Assembly: GCA_028287505.1 (NCBI GenBank)
Contig: JAQBPN010000036.1
Span: 1 to 64,000 of the forward strand
Source of the DNA: Fibrobacterota bacterium
GTDB taxonomy: Bacteria > Fibrobacterota > Fibrobacteria > UBA11236
Direction: 5' to 3'
DNA length: 64,000 nucleotides
Shown here: positions 25,129 to 34,319 of the stretch, in pieces
How the letters are laid out: each line of letters starts with the position of its first letter
Position numbering within the stretch: the first letter of the stretch is position 1
Position numbers and translations under genes: made by a program
The notes under the pieces: model-generated
Databases searched by the model: none
What the model was told of the DNA's origin: nothing
Seen by the model: the letters and a program-made list of their open reading frames with translations, nothing else

Positions 25129-25615
25129 AGGCGCGTTTCAGCGCCTTGATGTCGAGTTTCTTCATCTGGAGCATGGCCTTCATCACTCTTTGGGATTTTT
25201 CCGATCGGTAATCCGAGTACATGTCGGCCATCATGGCGGGGACGATTTGCCAGGAGAGGCCGTATTTATCCTTCAGCCAACCGCATTGTTGCGCATTCGG
25301 GTCGCCGCCTTGGGAAAGCTTTTCCCAATGGTAATCGATTTCCTCCTGCGTCTCGCAATACACCTGGAAGGAGATGGCCTCATTGAATTTGAAGGCCGGA
25401 CCTCCGTTGAGAGCGGTAAAGCCCAACCCGTCCAGTTCGAACTCCGCGGTCATGACCGAACCCTCCGGCCTCCCGTGGATCTCGAAACCTTCCTTCCCGT
25501 AACGGGTGATTCTCCCCAGCTTGGATTTTTTGAACACCGAGGTGTAAAACTTCGCCGCCTCTTCGGCGCTGTTGTCGAACCAAAGGCAGGGCGCTATTTT
25601 TTGCACGATTTGCAT
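25118..25615 (-). CDS. PhnB-like VOC family protein
   Basis: This 165-aa protein of the PhnB/3-demethylubiquinone-methyltransferase-like VOC group has KIAPCLWFDNSAEEAAKFYT, GSVMTAEFELDGLGFTALNG and DKYGLSWQIVP. AAAGGAG lies 5-6 nt before the ATG. It is coupled to the SRPBCC gene by an 11-nt overlap. Ligand or reaction unknown. Confidence 0.87.
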   Translation of the reverse strand: MQIVQKIAPCLWFDNSAEEAAKFYTSVFKKSKLGRITRYGKEGFEIHGRPEGSVMTAEFELDGLGFTALNGGPAFKFNEAISFQVYCETQEEIDYHWEKLSQGGDPNAQQCGWLKDKYGLSWQIVPAMMADMYSDYRSEKSQRVMKAMLQMKKLDIKALKRAYDG

Positions 25616-25789
25616 GTTGATTCTCCTTTATCCATTGGGCCAAAGGCTGTTTCCAGCCTCAGGAATTAAAATAACCGCTGCACGCCGGCCGAAGTACCAA
25701 CCGGTCCTTGGCCTAAATTACGTTCTGCGGAGGGATTCAAGAGGGGGGCGATGCGCCAATATACGGGTCGATTGCGTCATCGACGCTCA

Positions 25790-25825
25790 TCCACCCCGCC
25801 CGATTATCGGGATCGGCGGGGTGGA
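25790..25825 (-). terminator. GC-rich hairpin after the di-heme oxidoreductase gene
   Basis: TCCACCCCGCC (25790-25800) pairs perfectly with GGCGGGGTGGA (25815-25825), an 11-bp stem starting 8 bp after the stop at 25833. There is no T-run on the minus strand, so termination may be Rho-aided. Confidence 0.55.
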
Positions 25826-25832
25826 CGGAGGT

Positions 25833-28268
25833 TTACAGCGATTTCAGGAACTTGACCAAAGCCGCGGCATCGCCTGCGGACATGGCCTTGAAATTGGCCG
25901 CCGCCTTGGCGCCTTCGCCGCCATGCCACAGGATGGCTTCGTTCAGGGTCCGGGCGCGGCCGTCATGCAGGTAGGCTTCGCCCCCGCTCACGCCGGCGGT
26001 GTAGCCGATGTTCCACAAAGGAGCCGTGCGCCATTCCGCGCCGGTAGCGTCGCCTTCGGGAAGGTTGTCCGCCAGGCCGGCTCCCATGTCGTGGAGCAGC
26101 AGATCCGTGTAGGGATGGATGGTCTGGTTGCGCAGCTCGGCCTTGGGATGATACGCGCTGGTGACCAAGGTGGTGGTATGGCAGGCGGCGCAGCCGGCGC
26201 TCGTGAACAGGGCTTCGCCCTGCAGGGCCACCGGATCCTTGATGTCCTTGCGGAGGCTCACGCCCAGGAGGGAAATGTAGTCGACCAGATGCTGGAGGGC
26301 GGAGTCGGGGAGTTCGGCGCCTTTGGTCCCGCAATTGGTCTGGGCGGAACCGCAGTCCGGGTCGGGCAGGACGGAAGTGGTGACGCCCATATCGGTATTG
26401 AAAGCGCCGGCCACCTGGGTCCGGACCGTGGGTTTGCCGGCCTTCCACCCGAAGCGGCCCAGATGCGGCAGGCCGTTGTCATAATCCGCCACCACGCGCA
26501 TGCGGCCGGAAATGCCGTCGCCATTTGCATCGTCCGGATCGGCCATCGCCTGGATGGATGCTTCCGGGACCGCTTCCAAGAGGCCCATTCCCACCAACTG
26601 GGGCGAGATGCGGGCCGAGTATTGCGTCGGCACGGCGGCTCCCGAGAAAGCGTAGGTGGGTTTGCGCAGGCCGTCGGCTTCGGTCCAGCCGCTCAAGGTC
26701 ACGGAACCTTCGGCCGTGCCGTTGGTGGTCCGGGGCTGCAATACCGAGCCCAACAGCGGATGGGGATTGCCGTTGCCGTCTCCCACCTTCATCACGTAGT
26801 TGGAGAGCACGGTGCCCACGGCGGGAGGCAAAGCCCGGCCGTTATTGGCATGGCAGGCGTTGCAGGAGGCGTTTACGTAGTTGGGACCGGACTTGCCCGC
26901 CATCTCGGTGAATTTGTCGTTGTCGGGTTCATCGTGTTCGCCCGTCAGGAAATCGGTGTGGTGGACGCGGCGGCCCAGCACGAAGCTCTGGCCGTTGACG
27001 GGGGCCAGGTTCGGCGCCATCTGGATGAAATGGAAGAGCGGTTCGTTCGAGGTCTGGGTCGGCAGGGTCACGCGACCGCCTTCCCAAGCCGCCTTATCCA
27101 CCGGATAGGAATCTTCGCGCTCCGTGCTCGCATCCCCGAACACACCCTTGGGTTCCCAGGGCACCAGGCCTCCCGAGCCCACGATGTAAAGCACCACGGT
27201 GCCGTAATAGTTCTCGCGGCCTTCGGGCGGCCCATCCAGGAACTGGCTCACTTCCATTTCCATCCGATCCCCGATCTTGATGGGGCGGAAATTCTCCTTG
27301 GGGTTCTGCTTGAACGTGGTGTGGTAGAGGAGGGGAACCACGGGATCCGGAGTCATCAGGTTGTTGGCATGGTATTCGGCCACGGTGCCGATGCCGCGAT
27401 AGAAGGCGCGGCAGTTGGTGGAGCTCAATTTCCATTGGGTTTGCACGTTGACCTTGACTTCCGTTCCGCCCTTGGCGATTTCATCGACGATTTCGATGGT
27501 GGCGGTCCGGTGGATCCAGTAATGGCCGAGATAATGATCGTAGATGTGGAATTCATCCTCGCGGGCATGCCGGTCGCGGCCCCGGTCCGCGAAACGGGTG
27601 ATGATGGCGGTGGGGGTCTCTTCGATGACGTCGGGCTCGAGCTTGGTCGTCTGGTCGAACAAGGGGACCAGGTTGAGCTTGCTGAAGTTGATGGTGGTGG
27701 TGGACCCGTTCAGCAACTGGTATATCTGGGTGGGGAACCCGGTCTTGCTGCAGGTGATGGAAATCCCCGCGCCGCCGGTTTTAGCCAGGGCGCCTCCCGC
27801 GGGAGCGCTTCCGGATGCGACGCCTTCGAAGCTGATGCCGCCGCCCACGTTGGCGATGCGCCCGTGGGTGGAAAAATTACGGCTGGAAATGTTCACGAAG
27901 AAGACGCCTTTGTCGTAGCTGGAGAACTCGACCCGGTCTCCCAGGGAGATTTGGCGCTGCATGACCTTTTGCCCCTGGGTATTGACCACGGTGACTGAGG
28001 CTCTTTCCCCGGCCGCCAGGGGGATCCTGGACATGGAAAAATTGCCGGCGTTCCCCTGCATGGGATTGCGAATCGAGGTGATGTCGTTGAAGGTCAGGGT
28101 ACCGTTCTGATCCGAAACGGCGGCCGCCCCCCCGCTCTGGGAACAGCTCACGCCCGCAAGCGGTTTGCTCTGCGCATCCTGCAACTTGACGATGATGTCC
28201 GACCAGCCTTGGTGGAGGCCGAATACCGTCACCATAAGGAAGGCCGGGAGGTTGTTTTTCGTGCCCAT
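25833..28268 (-). CDS. Exported di-heme oxidoreductase (DUF1111)
   Basis: The 811-aa protein has two c-type haem sites, CNACH (469-473) and CAACH (693-697), in the context of the DUF1111 'di-heme oxidoredictase' family, distantly related to di-heme peroxidases. Conserved blocks include RFADRGRDRHAREDEF, NGDGISGRM and GGEAYLHDGRARTLNEAILW. The N-terminus is an export signal. Residues about 22-60 look like a carboxypeptidase-regulatory-type domain, and about 85-140 like a sorting-domain module (VTVVNTQGQKVMQRQISLG, then GVFFVNISSRNFSTHG) placed before the catalytic part. It is likely periplasmic or surface electron transfer. RBS GAAGGGG. Monocistronic, with hairpins on both sides. Confidence 0.85.
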   Translation of the reverse strand: MGTKNNLPAFLMVTVFGLHQGWSDIIVKLQDAQSKPLAGVSCSQSGGAAAVSDQNGTLTFNDITSIRNPMQGNAGNFSMSRIPLAAGERASVTVVNTQGQKVMQRQISLGDRVEFSSYDKGVFFVNISSRNFSTHGRIANVGGGISFEGVASGSAPAGGALAKTGGAGISITCSKTGFPTQIYQLLNGSTTTINFSKLNLVPLFDQTTKLEPDVIEETPTAIITRFADRGRDRHAREDEFHIYDHYLGHYWIHRTATIEIVDEIAKGGTEVKVNVQTQWKLSSTNCRAFYRGIGTVAEYHANNLMTPDPVVPLLYHTTFKQNPKENFRPIKIGDRMEMEVSQFLDGPPEGRENYYGTVVLYIVGSGGLVPWEPKGVFGDASTEREDSYPVDKAAWEGGRVTLPTQTSNEPLFHFIQMAPNLAPVNGQSFVLGRRVHHTDFLTGEHDEPDNDKFTEMAGKSGPNYVNASCNACHANNGRALPPAVGTVLSNYVMKVGDGNGNPHPLLGSVLQPRTTNGTAEGSVTLSGWTEADGLRKPTYAFSGAAVPTQYSARISPQLVGMGLLEAVPEASIQAMADPDDANGDGISGRMRVVADYDNGLPHLGRFGWKAGKPTVRTQVAGAFNTDMGVTTSVLPDPDCGSAQTNCGTKGAELPDSALQHLVDYISLLGVSLRKDIKDPVALQGEALFTSAGCAACHTTTLVTSAYHPKAELRNQTIHPYTDLLLHDMGAGLADNLPEGDATGAEWRTAPLWNIGYTAGVSGGEAYLHDGRARTLNEAILWHGGEGAKAAANFKAMSAGDAAALVKFLKSL

Positions 28269-28666
28269 AAAGTTTTCCCCTTCAAGATGCGGCGGATGCG
28301 CGCGAAGGCATCCGCCGGTTTTGAGTATAACATGCGGAAACCGGGAGAAACTCGTGTGCTACGTCCGCATGAATTTGGGGTCAATCCGGCCCTGAATGCA
28401 GGATGGTAGGAGAACCAAAAGTTCGGTCCGATCAACAAATCCCGGATCGGCTTATTTCAGTCCAAAAAACGGAATTGGACCGGTAATTCCCACCCCGGCT
28501 TTCCGGCAGCGGGGATGGGGTTTTCCAGGCTTTTGAGGAAGAAAAGTCCGGCCTTGGGTTTCGCATGCTTTCGCCTCTCTTTGTCAGGAACAATTTTTGC
28601 CAAGGTGCGGACCCGGAATACGGGAGATCACCCGGCCGGGCGGCCCGTTCGGATTCCACCGGAACT
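28269..28666. other. Intergenic, about 400 bp
   Basis: No protein or RNA gene is supported here. The short frames lack ribosome-binding sites, domain character and normal codon use. It must contain the promoter of the di-heme oxidoreductase gene; no clear promoter boxes were found. Confidence 0.45.
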
Positions 28667-28688
28667 AAAAATCCTATAGGGGATTTTT
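28667..28688 (-). terminator. Bidirectional A/T-flanked terminator
   Basis: AAAAATCC (28667-28674) pairs with GGATTTTT (28681-28688) across a 6-nt loop, 10 bp past the amidase stop. The A and T ends of the stem would serve as the U-tract in either direction. Confidence 0.6.
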
Positions 28689-28698
28689 TCCCGGAGCG

Positions 28699-30093
28699 TC
28701 ACCAAATCGGATCGATGGGAGTCGATCTTTCCATCCCGCTTTCGATGACCTTCGCCGCATCCAGGCACAGATCCTCGCGCCACAAGTCCGCATGAATCTG
28801 GATCCCGGTCGGCAAGCGATCCACGATTCCCATGGGGAGCGCCAAGGAGGGCATCCCCAGCAGGCTGCCGGGAATCAGGAAGCGGGTCGCATCCAGGAGC
28901 ATCCCCAATCCGTATTCAGGATCGAGATCGGCATCGACGGCCCATGGCAACCCGGCGCAGTTCGGCCCGATCATCACGGGGTATTCCGCGAAGAACCCGG
29001 ACCAAATCCGCGCCAGCCGCGAACGCGCGGCGTGCATCGCCAGGTTGGGCATTTTCCCGACATCGAAATACCGGCACAACCTGGTCAAATATCCGGCCAA
29101 TGGATCGGAGAGCATGGGCCGGACTCCATTCAGCGTCGCGGACAAATCGATCGCCATAAGGCGGCCCCAGGTTTCGCTCGCGCCTTCGAGCTCAGGTGGC
29201 CCCGCTTCTTCCACATCCCATCCATTGTCGGCGAGGATCCGTCCCGCGCGCCGGATGGCTTCCAGGGTCACCGGATGGATCTCCACTCCCGGGATATGCG
29301 TCGCCAAAGCCGCTCGCTTCGCCGCATGCGGTCCCGTTAACGGCGCGTCCACGGACCTTGGATCCCGGATATCGCGCCCGGCGAGCACCGCCAAGCCGAG
29401 GTGAAGATCCGCGACGGTCCTGGCCATGGGCCCCTCGACCAGCATGGTTTGTAGGGCGATGCCGAAATCCAAAGGCTCAAGCGATCGCGCGACGGCGATG
29501 CGGCCCGCGGTCGGTTTGAGGGCGGCGATGCCGCAACAATAGGCGGGAAAACGGAGAGAGCCGCCCATATCGCTGCCCAAGCCGAAAGGCGTCATGCCCG
29601 TGGCCAGGGCGGCCGCGTCTCCCCCGCTGGATCCGCCCGGGGTAAGGCCCGGGCTCCAGGGGTTCAGGGTCGCTCCGCGCAAAGGGTTGCTCGCGCCCAA
29701 GCGCATGCCGAATTCGGAGAGATTTGTCCGACCGATGGGGATGGCCCCGGCCGCCTTCATCCTGGCCACGGCGGGCGCTTCCAGACTCGGGTACGCGCGT
29801 TTCAGCGCCGGGACGCCCAGGGTGGTGGCCGAACCCAGGCAATCGATGCTTTCTTTGACCGTGAACGGCACGCCGTGCAATGGACCCAGGATGGGTCCGC
29901 GGTCCGCCGCGTCGGCGGCTTCCAGGGCGGTCTCTTCCAACACGACCGTGACCGCATTGACGTATCCGTTGACCGCCTTGATGCGCGCCAAGTGCGCTTC
30001 GACCGCTTCCCGGCTGGAGACTTGGCGGCTCGCGATGAGTCCGGCCAGTTCGCTTGCGGAATGTTCGTACAGTTTCGCCACGGAGGAGGGCAT
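28699..30093 (-). CDS. Amidase signature family hydrolase
   Basis: This 464-aa amidase-signature enzyme has the Ser-cisSer-Lys triad visible: Lys in PFTVKESIDCLG, cis-Ser in TPGGSSGGDAAALA and nucleophile Ser in GSDMGGSLRFPAY. It hydrolyses an amide; members range from peptide amidases to GatA-like proteins, and length and isolation argue against GatA. No strong Shine-Dalgarno is present. It begins 5 nt after a remnant of an S66 LD-carboxypeptidase gene, suggesting the two were once an operon acting on peptides or cell-wall fragments. Confidence 0.88.
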   Translation of the reverse strand: MPSSVAKLYEHSASELAGLIASRQVSSREAVEAHLARIKAVNGYVNAVTVVLEETALEAADAADRGPILGPLHGVPFTVKESIDCLGSATTLGVPALKRAYPSLEAPAVARMKAAGAIPIGRTNLSEFGMRLGASNPLRGATLNPWSPGLTPGGSSGGDAAALATGMTPFGLGSDMGGSLRFPAYCCGIAALKPTAGRIAVARSLEPLDFGIALQTMLVEGPMARTVADLHLGLAVLAGRDIRDPRSVDAPLTGPHAAKRAALATHIPGVEIHPVTLEAIRRAGRILADNGWDVEEAGPPELEGASETWGRLMAIDLSATLNGVRPMLSDPLAGYLTRLCRYFDVGKMPNLAMHAARSRLARIWSGFFAEYPVMIGPNCAGLPWAVDADLDPEYGLGMLLDATRFLIPGSLLGMPSLALPMGIVDRLPTGIQIHADLWREDLCLDAAKVIESGMERSTPIDPIW

Positions 30094-30098
30094 CGGAA

Positions 30099-30254
30099 TC
30101 AGTCCAGTACCGCAGAATCTTCGAGAGTCACCTGCCGCTTTGCCGAATCAATCCGGACGCTCACTCCCAGAGGCACCACGAACATCGGATCCGTATGGCC
30201 GAAATCCATGTTCGTCACGATGGGGAGATTGATCAACTTTTTCGGTTTTATCAT
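30099..30254 (-). pseudogene. LD-carboxypeptidase (S66) C-terminal remnant
   Basis: A 51-codon frame (ATG 30254, TGA 30099-30101) encodes only the end of a peptidase S66 protein: LINLPIVTNMDFGHTDPMFV, then VPLGVSVRIDSAKRQVTLED. The DFGHT segment holds the catalytic His of that family. The nucleophile domain is absent; upstream bases belong to an unrelated lipoprotein gene. It is presumably non-functional, although it could still be translated and coupled to the amidase. Confidence 0.75.
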
Positions 30255-30308
30255 TTTTTCCAATCCATGGAAGGAAACGTCTTCCCTGCTGCCTGAACCG
30301 GCTGCGGG

Positions 30309-30830
30309 CTACTTTTCAAACCGGTCCATATCATAAATCGCTTTCCGGCCCGAACAGCCCTTTGTCTGAGAGCACAATGCCTCGATGATCGGCTTGGTCC
30401 TGTCGGCATACCACCCACAGGTGAAGTCCTGGGTGATTTCCGCCCTGGCGTAAACCAATATCCCATCGGTTCCCGATTTCCAATACACCACCGCGATCGT
30501 CTCCCATTCGTTGGCGCGCATTTCGCGCTTCCCGATAATCATGGAGTCCGAACCATCGCTTCTGAGAATTCCGAATCCGTTGTCTGCCAAACCGCGTTTC
30601 GCTTTATCGACGAAGGTCGATTCGTTTTCCCCCGTGACCTTTGCGAAATAAGCGTACTCGGACTGGCAGGTCCACCACCAGCTTTTTGATTTCCCGGGAT
30701 CGACTCCGTCGGCGGAAAGAGAATCGAATCTTATTTTCGAATACTCCGGAAAGTTGGAAAGGCTTGCCATATGGGCGCACCCCGTGAAGCATCCCATTGA
30801 TAGAAAACAGGCCACTATCGTCTTTATCAT
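30309..30830 (-). CDS. Lipoprotein of unknown function
   Basis: The 173-aa product begins MIKTIVACFLSMGCFTGCAH, a signal peptide with lipobox FTGC. The body has mixed alpha/beta character with several Cys (TCQSEYAYF, TCGWYAD, EALCSQTKGC). No family recognised. Its ATG overlaps the methyltransferase stop by 4 nt, so the two are co-translated. Confidence 0.7.
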   Translation of the reverse strand: MIKTIVACFLSMGCFTGCAHMASLSNFPEYSKIRFDSLSADGVDPGKSKSWWWTCQSEYAYFAKVTGENESTFVDKAKRGLADNGFGILRSDGSDSMIIGKREMRANEWETIAVVYWKSGTDGILVYARAEITQDFTCGWYADRTKPIIEALCSQTKGCSGRKAIYDMDRFEK

Positions 30831-31741
30831 AAACTTGCGAATTCTCCCAGTTCGAATATGTCATCCCCATTACGATCGATTCGCCTAAGCCAACGTCGCC
30901 CGGATACCGGGATAGTGCAGGGCCCATAGGTGAAAATCCGGATCCGCCTTCCCAACGAATCCTCCCGAAGCTTTTCCAGGACCGCTTGCAAAATTTGCCC
31001 CTCGAAGGGCGTGTACATGAAGAAGACGGTTCCCCGGGAGTATTCCGCGGCCCGCGCATCCGCATGCAGGAACTCCACCCCGGACAGGTTGAGATCTTCC
31101 GCAAGGGCTTTCGCGTAGCCGCAATACGCCGGCTCGAACTCGACTCCATAAGCGCGGGTTCCGCTTAGCAGATGCACCAGGATGGGAACCTGGCCCAATC
31201 CCGACCCGAGATCGAAGAAAACATCCTCGCCCGTCAGCCGGGCCTTCTCGGCCATTTCGAAAACGATCCTGACCGGGGTTTTCTGATAGTACACCATCTC
31301 CGGCTCTCTCGCCCTGGTCTCCGGGGGGATGGCCCCGGCAAGCAATAATCCATTGGCGAGCGCATCCAGGCAGTCATAGCCGGGTCCGTCTTTTCCGGGG
31401 CCGCCGCTTGAACCACGCCCTGCATATCCCTCGAGCAATCCCTGGAGCGAAGCGCCTCTGCAGCCGCCCGTCCGGATGTCTTCCCGGATCCGCTCGAACA
31501 GCGCGTGATCGATATCCTCCAATCGACGCTTCACCCTTTCGGCGCGCTCTTTCAGCGGAGCCAGTCCTTCCATCGGAGCCCCCGAATGCAGAAGACCCTC
31601 GATCCTGTCGAGGATGTTGAACTCGATATCATCGATGGCTTCCCATCGGCCGGCGAAATTTTCAGTTTGCAGGAGATCGAGGCGTTGCTCCACGGCCTCG
31701 ATGTCCGATTCTATTTCAAAGAGGATGGCGGGCGGTAGCAT
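30827..31741 (-). CDS. SAM-dependent methyltransferase
   Basis: The C-terminal 150 residues are a class I methyltransferase: DVFFDLGSGLGQVPILVHLL (motif I), AYGVEFEPAYCGYAKAL (acidic motif II), VEFLHADARA and VFFMYTPFEG. The N-terminal half (IESDIEAVEQRLDLLQ onwards) is helical, with charged heptads suggesting a coiled coil. ATG 31741 is chosen because it leaves room for a promoter before the divergent metallophosphatase gene; ATG 31843 is possible. The methyl acceptor is unknown. Confidence 0.75.
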   Translation of the reverse strand: MLPPAILFEIESDIEAVEQRLDLLQTENFAGRWEAIDDIEFNILDRIEGLLHSGAPMEGLAPLKERAERVKRRLEDIDHALFERIREDIRTGGCRGASLQGLLEGYAGRGSSGGPGKDGPGYDCLDALANGLLLAGAIPPETRAREPEMVYYQKTPVRIVFEMAEKARLTGEDVFFDLGSGLGQVPILVHLLSGTRAYGVEFEPAYCGYAKALAEDLNLSGVEFLHADARAAEYSRGTVFFMYTPFEGQILQAVLEKLREDSLGRRIRIFTYGPCTIPVSGRRWLRRIDRNGDDIFELGEFASL

Positions 31742-31867
31742 CGGGAAAAAGTAACATTTCCCGGGCGCGTTCCGGCCGTAAGGAAAGCCGACACCCGCGG
31801 TCTCCCGTTCCGGAAGGGAAGTGACATAGGTGTATCGAAGCATGGTCCGCGAATTTAGCTTAACGCT

Positions 31868-32662
31868 GTGAGGACCCGTCCCCTTCCAACTCTTCTGTTG
31901 CTCTTCCTTTTTTCCTGCCAACCATTTGTTTACAGCCCCACCGATTTGGAGGCCACGCAATCGAATCCTGAATTGAACGTGGCCAATCTCGAAAGGATAT
32001 CGGAAAAAGCCGACGGGCCCCGCAATCATTTCAAAATCGCGGTCCTGGCCGATACCCATCTCTGGTACGATGAATTGAAGCTCGCGGTCGCCCGCATCAA
32101 CTCAGACACTACTCTCGATTTCGTGGTGGTCGCGGGGGATATCACGAAATTCGGCTACGCGGATGAATACGACAGGTTCGCGGATATCTTCTCGGGAATC
32201 ACCGCTCCCAGCCTGGTCGGAATCGGCAACCACGATGTGCAGGCCGACGGGAAGACCCTTTATCTGCGCATGTTCGGCCCTACGGATTTTTCCTTCACCT
32301 ATCGGGGCGTCAAATTCATATTCTTCGACGACAATGCCCGCGGCATAAAATGCTGCATCCCCGATTTTACGTGGCTGGAAAAAGAATTGGCGGATGCCGG
32401 CGACTCCCTCAGGATATTCACCGTGTCCCATGCGCCCCCTTTGAGCGACCAATTGGACAGCGCCCAGAGCCTGCGGATGGCCGGATTGTTCGCGAAATAC
32501 CGGGTCATGCTTTCCATCCACGGGCATACCCACAGCTATGATTATGGCCAGCCCTTCGGGGACGGCGTGCCGTACCTGGTCGCGGACGACATCGGGGATC
32601 GCAACTATGTCGCCATCACCCTGTCCGATACGGCGTTATCGGTGGAACGGGTGTTTTTCTGA
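31868..32662 (+). CDS. Calcineurin-like metallophosphatase lipoprotein
   Basis: The 264-aa protein starts at GTG with MRTRPLPTLLLLFLFSCQ (lipobox LFSC, Cys17). All five metallophosphatase motifs are present: LADTHLW, VVAGDITKFG, GIGNHDV, FTVSHAPP and IHGHTHSYD. It should be a two-metal phosphoesterase anchored at the cell envelope. It overlaps the next gene by 1 nt and is probably co-transcribed with it. Substrate unknown. Confidence 0.85.
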   Translation: MRTRPLPTLLLLFLFSCQPFVYSPTDLEATQSNPELNVANLERISEKADGPRNHFKIAVLADTHLWYDELKLAVARINSDTTLDFVVVAGDITKFGYADEYDRFADIFSGITAPSLVGIGNHDVQADGKTLYLRMFGPTDFSFTYRGVKFIFFDDNARGIKCCIPDFTWLEKELADAGDSLRIFTVSHAPPLSDQLDSAQSLRMAGLFAKYRVMLSIHGHTHSYDYGQPFGDGVPYLVADDIGDRNYVAITLSDTALSVERVFF

Positions 32663-33255
32663 TGCCGATATGCAGGCTCAAACGCGCTGCCATGTTTTGG
32701 GCCTTCCTCCTGGGCGCATGGTTGGCCTGTCCGGGCCGGACGGAGGCGAGTCGATCGGCGCTCCTTCCCGATTACATGCGGCTCCAATATGCCGGGCAAG
32801 CCGGCCTTTTCTCCATAGGACCCGGTTATTCGTGGTGGCACCGGAGAGTCGAATCCGGGCTGAGTTACGGCTATGTCCCCGCATTCATAGGCGATCGCAA
32901 CATCCAAATCCTTTCGCAAAGGAATTCGCTTTCCCTGGCGAGGTTCCATGTGCAGGGGATGGTCTTGGAACCGGCCATGGTGGGTATGGCGACCCATGTT
33001 TCCGTGGGGGACAAATACCAGGTCCTGCTCCCCAAATCCCAACAGGACTATTATTGGCCCGATGGATTGTTCTTCTGGTTCTTTTCGGGAGCCAAGGTCG
33101 GTTATATGTTCAGGAAACCGACACCGATCGCGGGGATGGCCGCGCAGATAGAAGTCGGGACCATCAATCAGTATTTCAAAGCCTATACCACCAATCAATC
33201 CGTCACCCTCGACGATATCCTCAGCCTCGCGATTTCGACGCAATTCTACCTCTGA
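32662..33255 (+). CDS. Putative outer-membrane beta-barrel protein
   Basis: The 197-aa product has a signal peptide (residues about 5-30, ending TEAS) and then alternating hydrophobic/polar strands with many Tyr, Gly and Phe. It closes LSLAISTQFYL, a C-terminal aromatic barrel signal. An eight-stranded barrel is the likely fold; no named family recognised. Coupled to the metallophosphatase by a TGATG overlap. Confidence 0.6.
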   Translation: MPICRLKRAAMFWAFLLGAWLACPGRTEASRSALLPDYMRLQYAGQAGLFSIGPGYSWWHRRVESGLSYGYVPAFIGDRNIQILSQRNSLSLARFHVQGMVLEPAMVGMATHVSVGDKYQVLLPKSQQDYYWPDGLFFWFFSGAKVGYMFRKPTPIAGMAAQIEVGTINQYFKAYTTNQSVTLDDILSLAISTQFYL

Positions 33256-33351
33256 GCGCGGTCGATACCCGCTCGCGGATTTTATTTGTAACCTGCAATG
33301 GCGACCAATTGATACATCCGTTTCCAAAAACCTTTCGCGATTGGAAGTGCC

Positions 33352-34209
33352 ATGAACCGTTTGGCTTCCACACTCCTTGTTTTTTCCGCCGGCTGTTCCT
33401 TGCTGCACGCGGCGCAACCGTACGGCCTGCGGCCCGAAATCGATCTTCCCGCGGCCGCGGGTCTGTTGGCCATGCAATACCATTCCGGCGCCCTGCTCGC
33501 GGATACGCGCGAAGACCACATGAACCGCTCCACCTTGGACCGGAATGAAATCCCGGCCTTCGACCGATGGGCTATCGGCTTCTACTCCCCGCGCCTTTCC
33601 GCCCTGAGCAGTGTCGTAGCGGGCGCGGAATTCCTGGTGCCGGCCGCCGTCAATCTCTGGGACACCTACCATGGTTTGCAACCCTGGCAAGGAATGCTTG
33701 TCGATGCCGTGATCCTGCAGGAGGCGCTGATGCTTTCCTCCTCTCTGAGCAGTTATTCCAAGAGCTTCCCCATGCATGCCACCCCGCTGTCCTATGATCC
33801 CAAAGTGCCCGAGGGGGTGAGAAACGAGCCCCAGAACGCCAGCAGCTTTTTTTCCAACCATACCACCGCCGCATTCACCACGGCGGTATTCTCCGCCTAC
33901 ACATTCCAACTCCGCCATCCCGATTCGCATCTCGTTCCCTGGGTATGGAGCGGCAGCCTTGCCTTGGCAACGGGAGTCGGCTCCATGCGCGTCCTGGCGG
34001 GAAAACATTTTCCATCCGACGTTCTGGCCGGAGCCGCTGCGGGCGCCCTCTGCGGCTACCTGGTTCCGAAACTGCACAGTCGCCGTTTACGGGCCGCCCG
34101 GAGTCCGGACCTCCCCGATTTGAAATCCAAGCCATTGAGCTGGGATGTAGGCGTGACCGTGCCGGAGGGAACCGTGGCCGCAGGACCTTCCCTGCGGATC
34201 CACTTCTAG
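33352..34209 (+). CDS. PAP2-family phosphatase, exported
   Basis: This 285-aa PAP2 (type 2 phosphatidic acid phosphatase) protein has a signal peptide. Motif 2 appears as SSFFSNHTTAAF (PSGH-like) and motif 3 as SMRVLAGKHFPSDVLAGAAAG, both with their catalytic His. Motif 1 (KxxxxxxRP) is not evident, which may limit catalysis. GGAAG lies before the ATG. It probably acts in the envelope on lipid phosphates. It follows the metallophosphatase/barrel pair by 96 bp. Confidence 0.8.
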   Translation: MNRLASTLLVFSAGCSLLHAAQPYGLRPEIDLPAAAGLLAMQYHSGALLADTREDHMNRSTLDRNEIPAFDRWAIGFYSPRLSALSSVVAGAEFLVPAAVNLWDTYHGLQPWQGMLVDAVILQEALMLSSSLSSYSKSFPMHATPLSYDPKVPEGVRNEPQNASSFFSNHTTAAFTTAVFSAYTFQLRHPDSHLVPWVWSGSLALATGVGSMRVLAGKHFPSDVLAGAAAGALCGYLVPKLHSRRLRAARSPDLPDLKSKPLSWDVGVTVPEGTVAAGPSLRIHF

Positions 34210-34319
34210 GAAAGACCTCCAAAAAGCAACATTTCCCGGATTATGGAGGTGGAAGTAGCAGCTTGAACGCCGCCGTTCGTTCGATTGGGAGGATGGGTAT
34301 CCTTCACAGAAAGGCGAGA

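Noticed and set aside
25572-27998. An 808-codon plus-strand open frame opposite the di-heme oxidoreductase
   Set aside because: The minus strand has two CxxCH motifs and family blocks; the plus frame is a shadow.
28229-28659. Two short minus-strand frames in the gap after the amidase
   Set aside because: No ribosome-binding sites, poor codon use and no recognisable domain.
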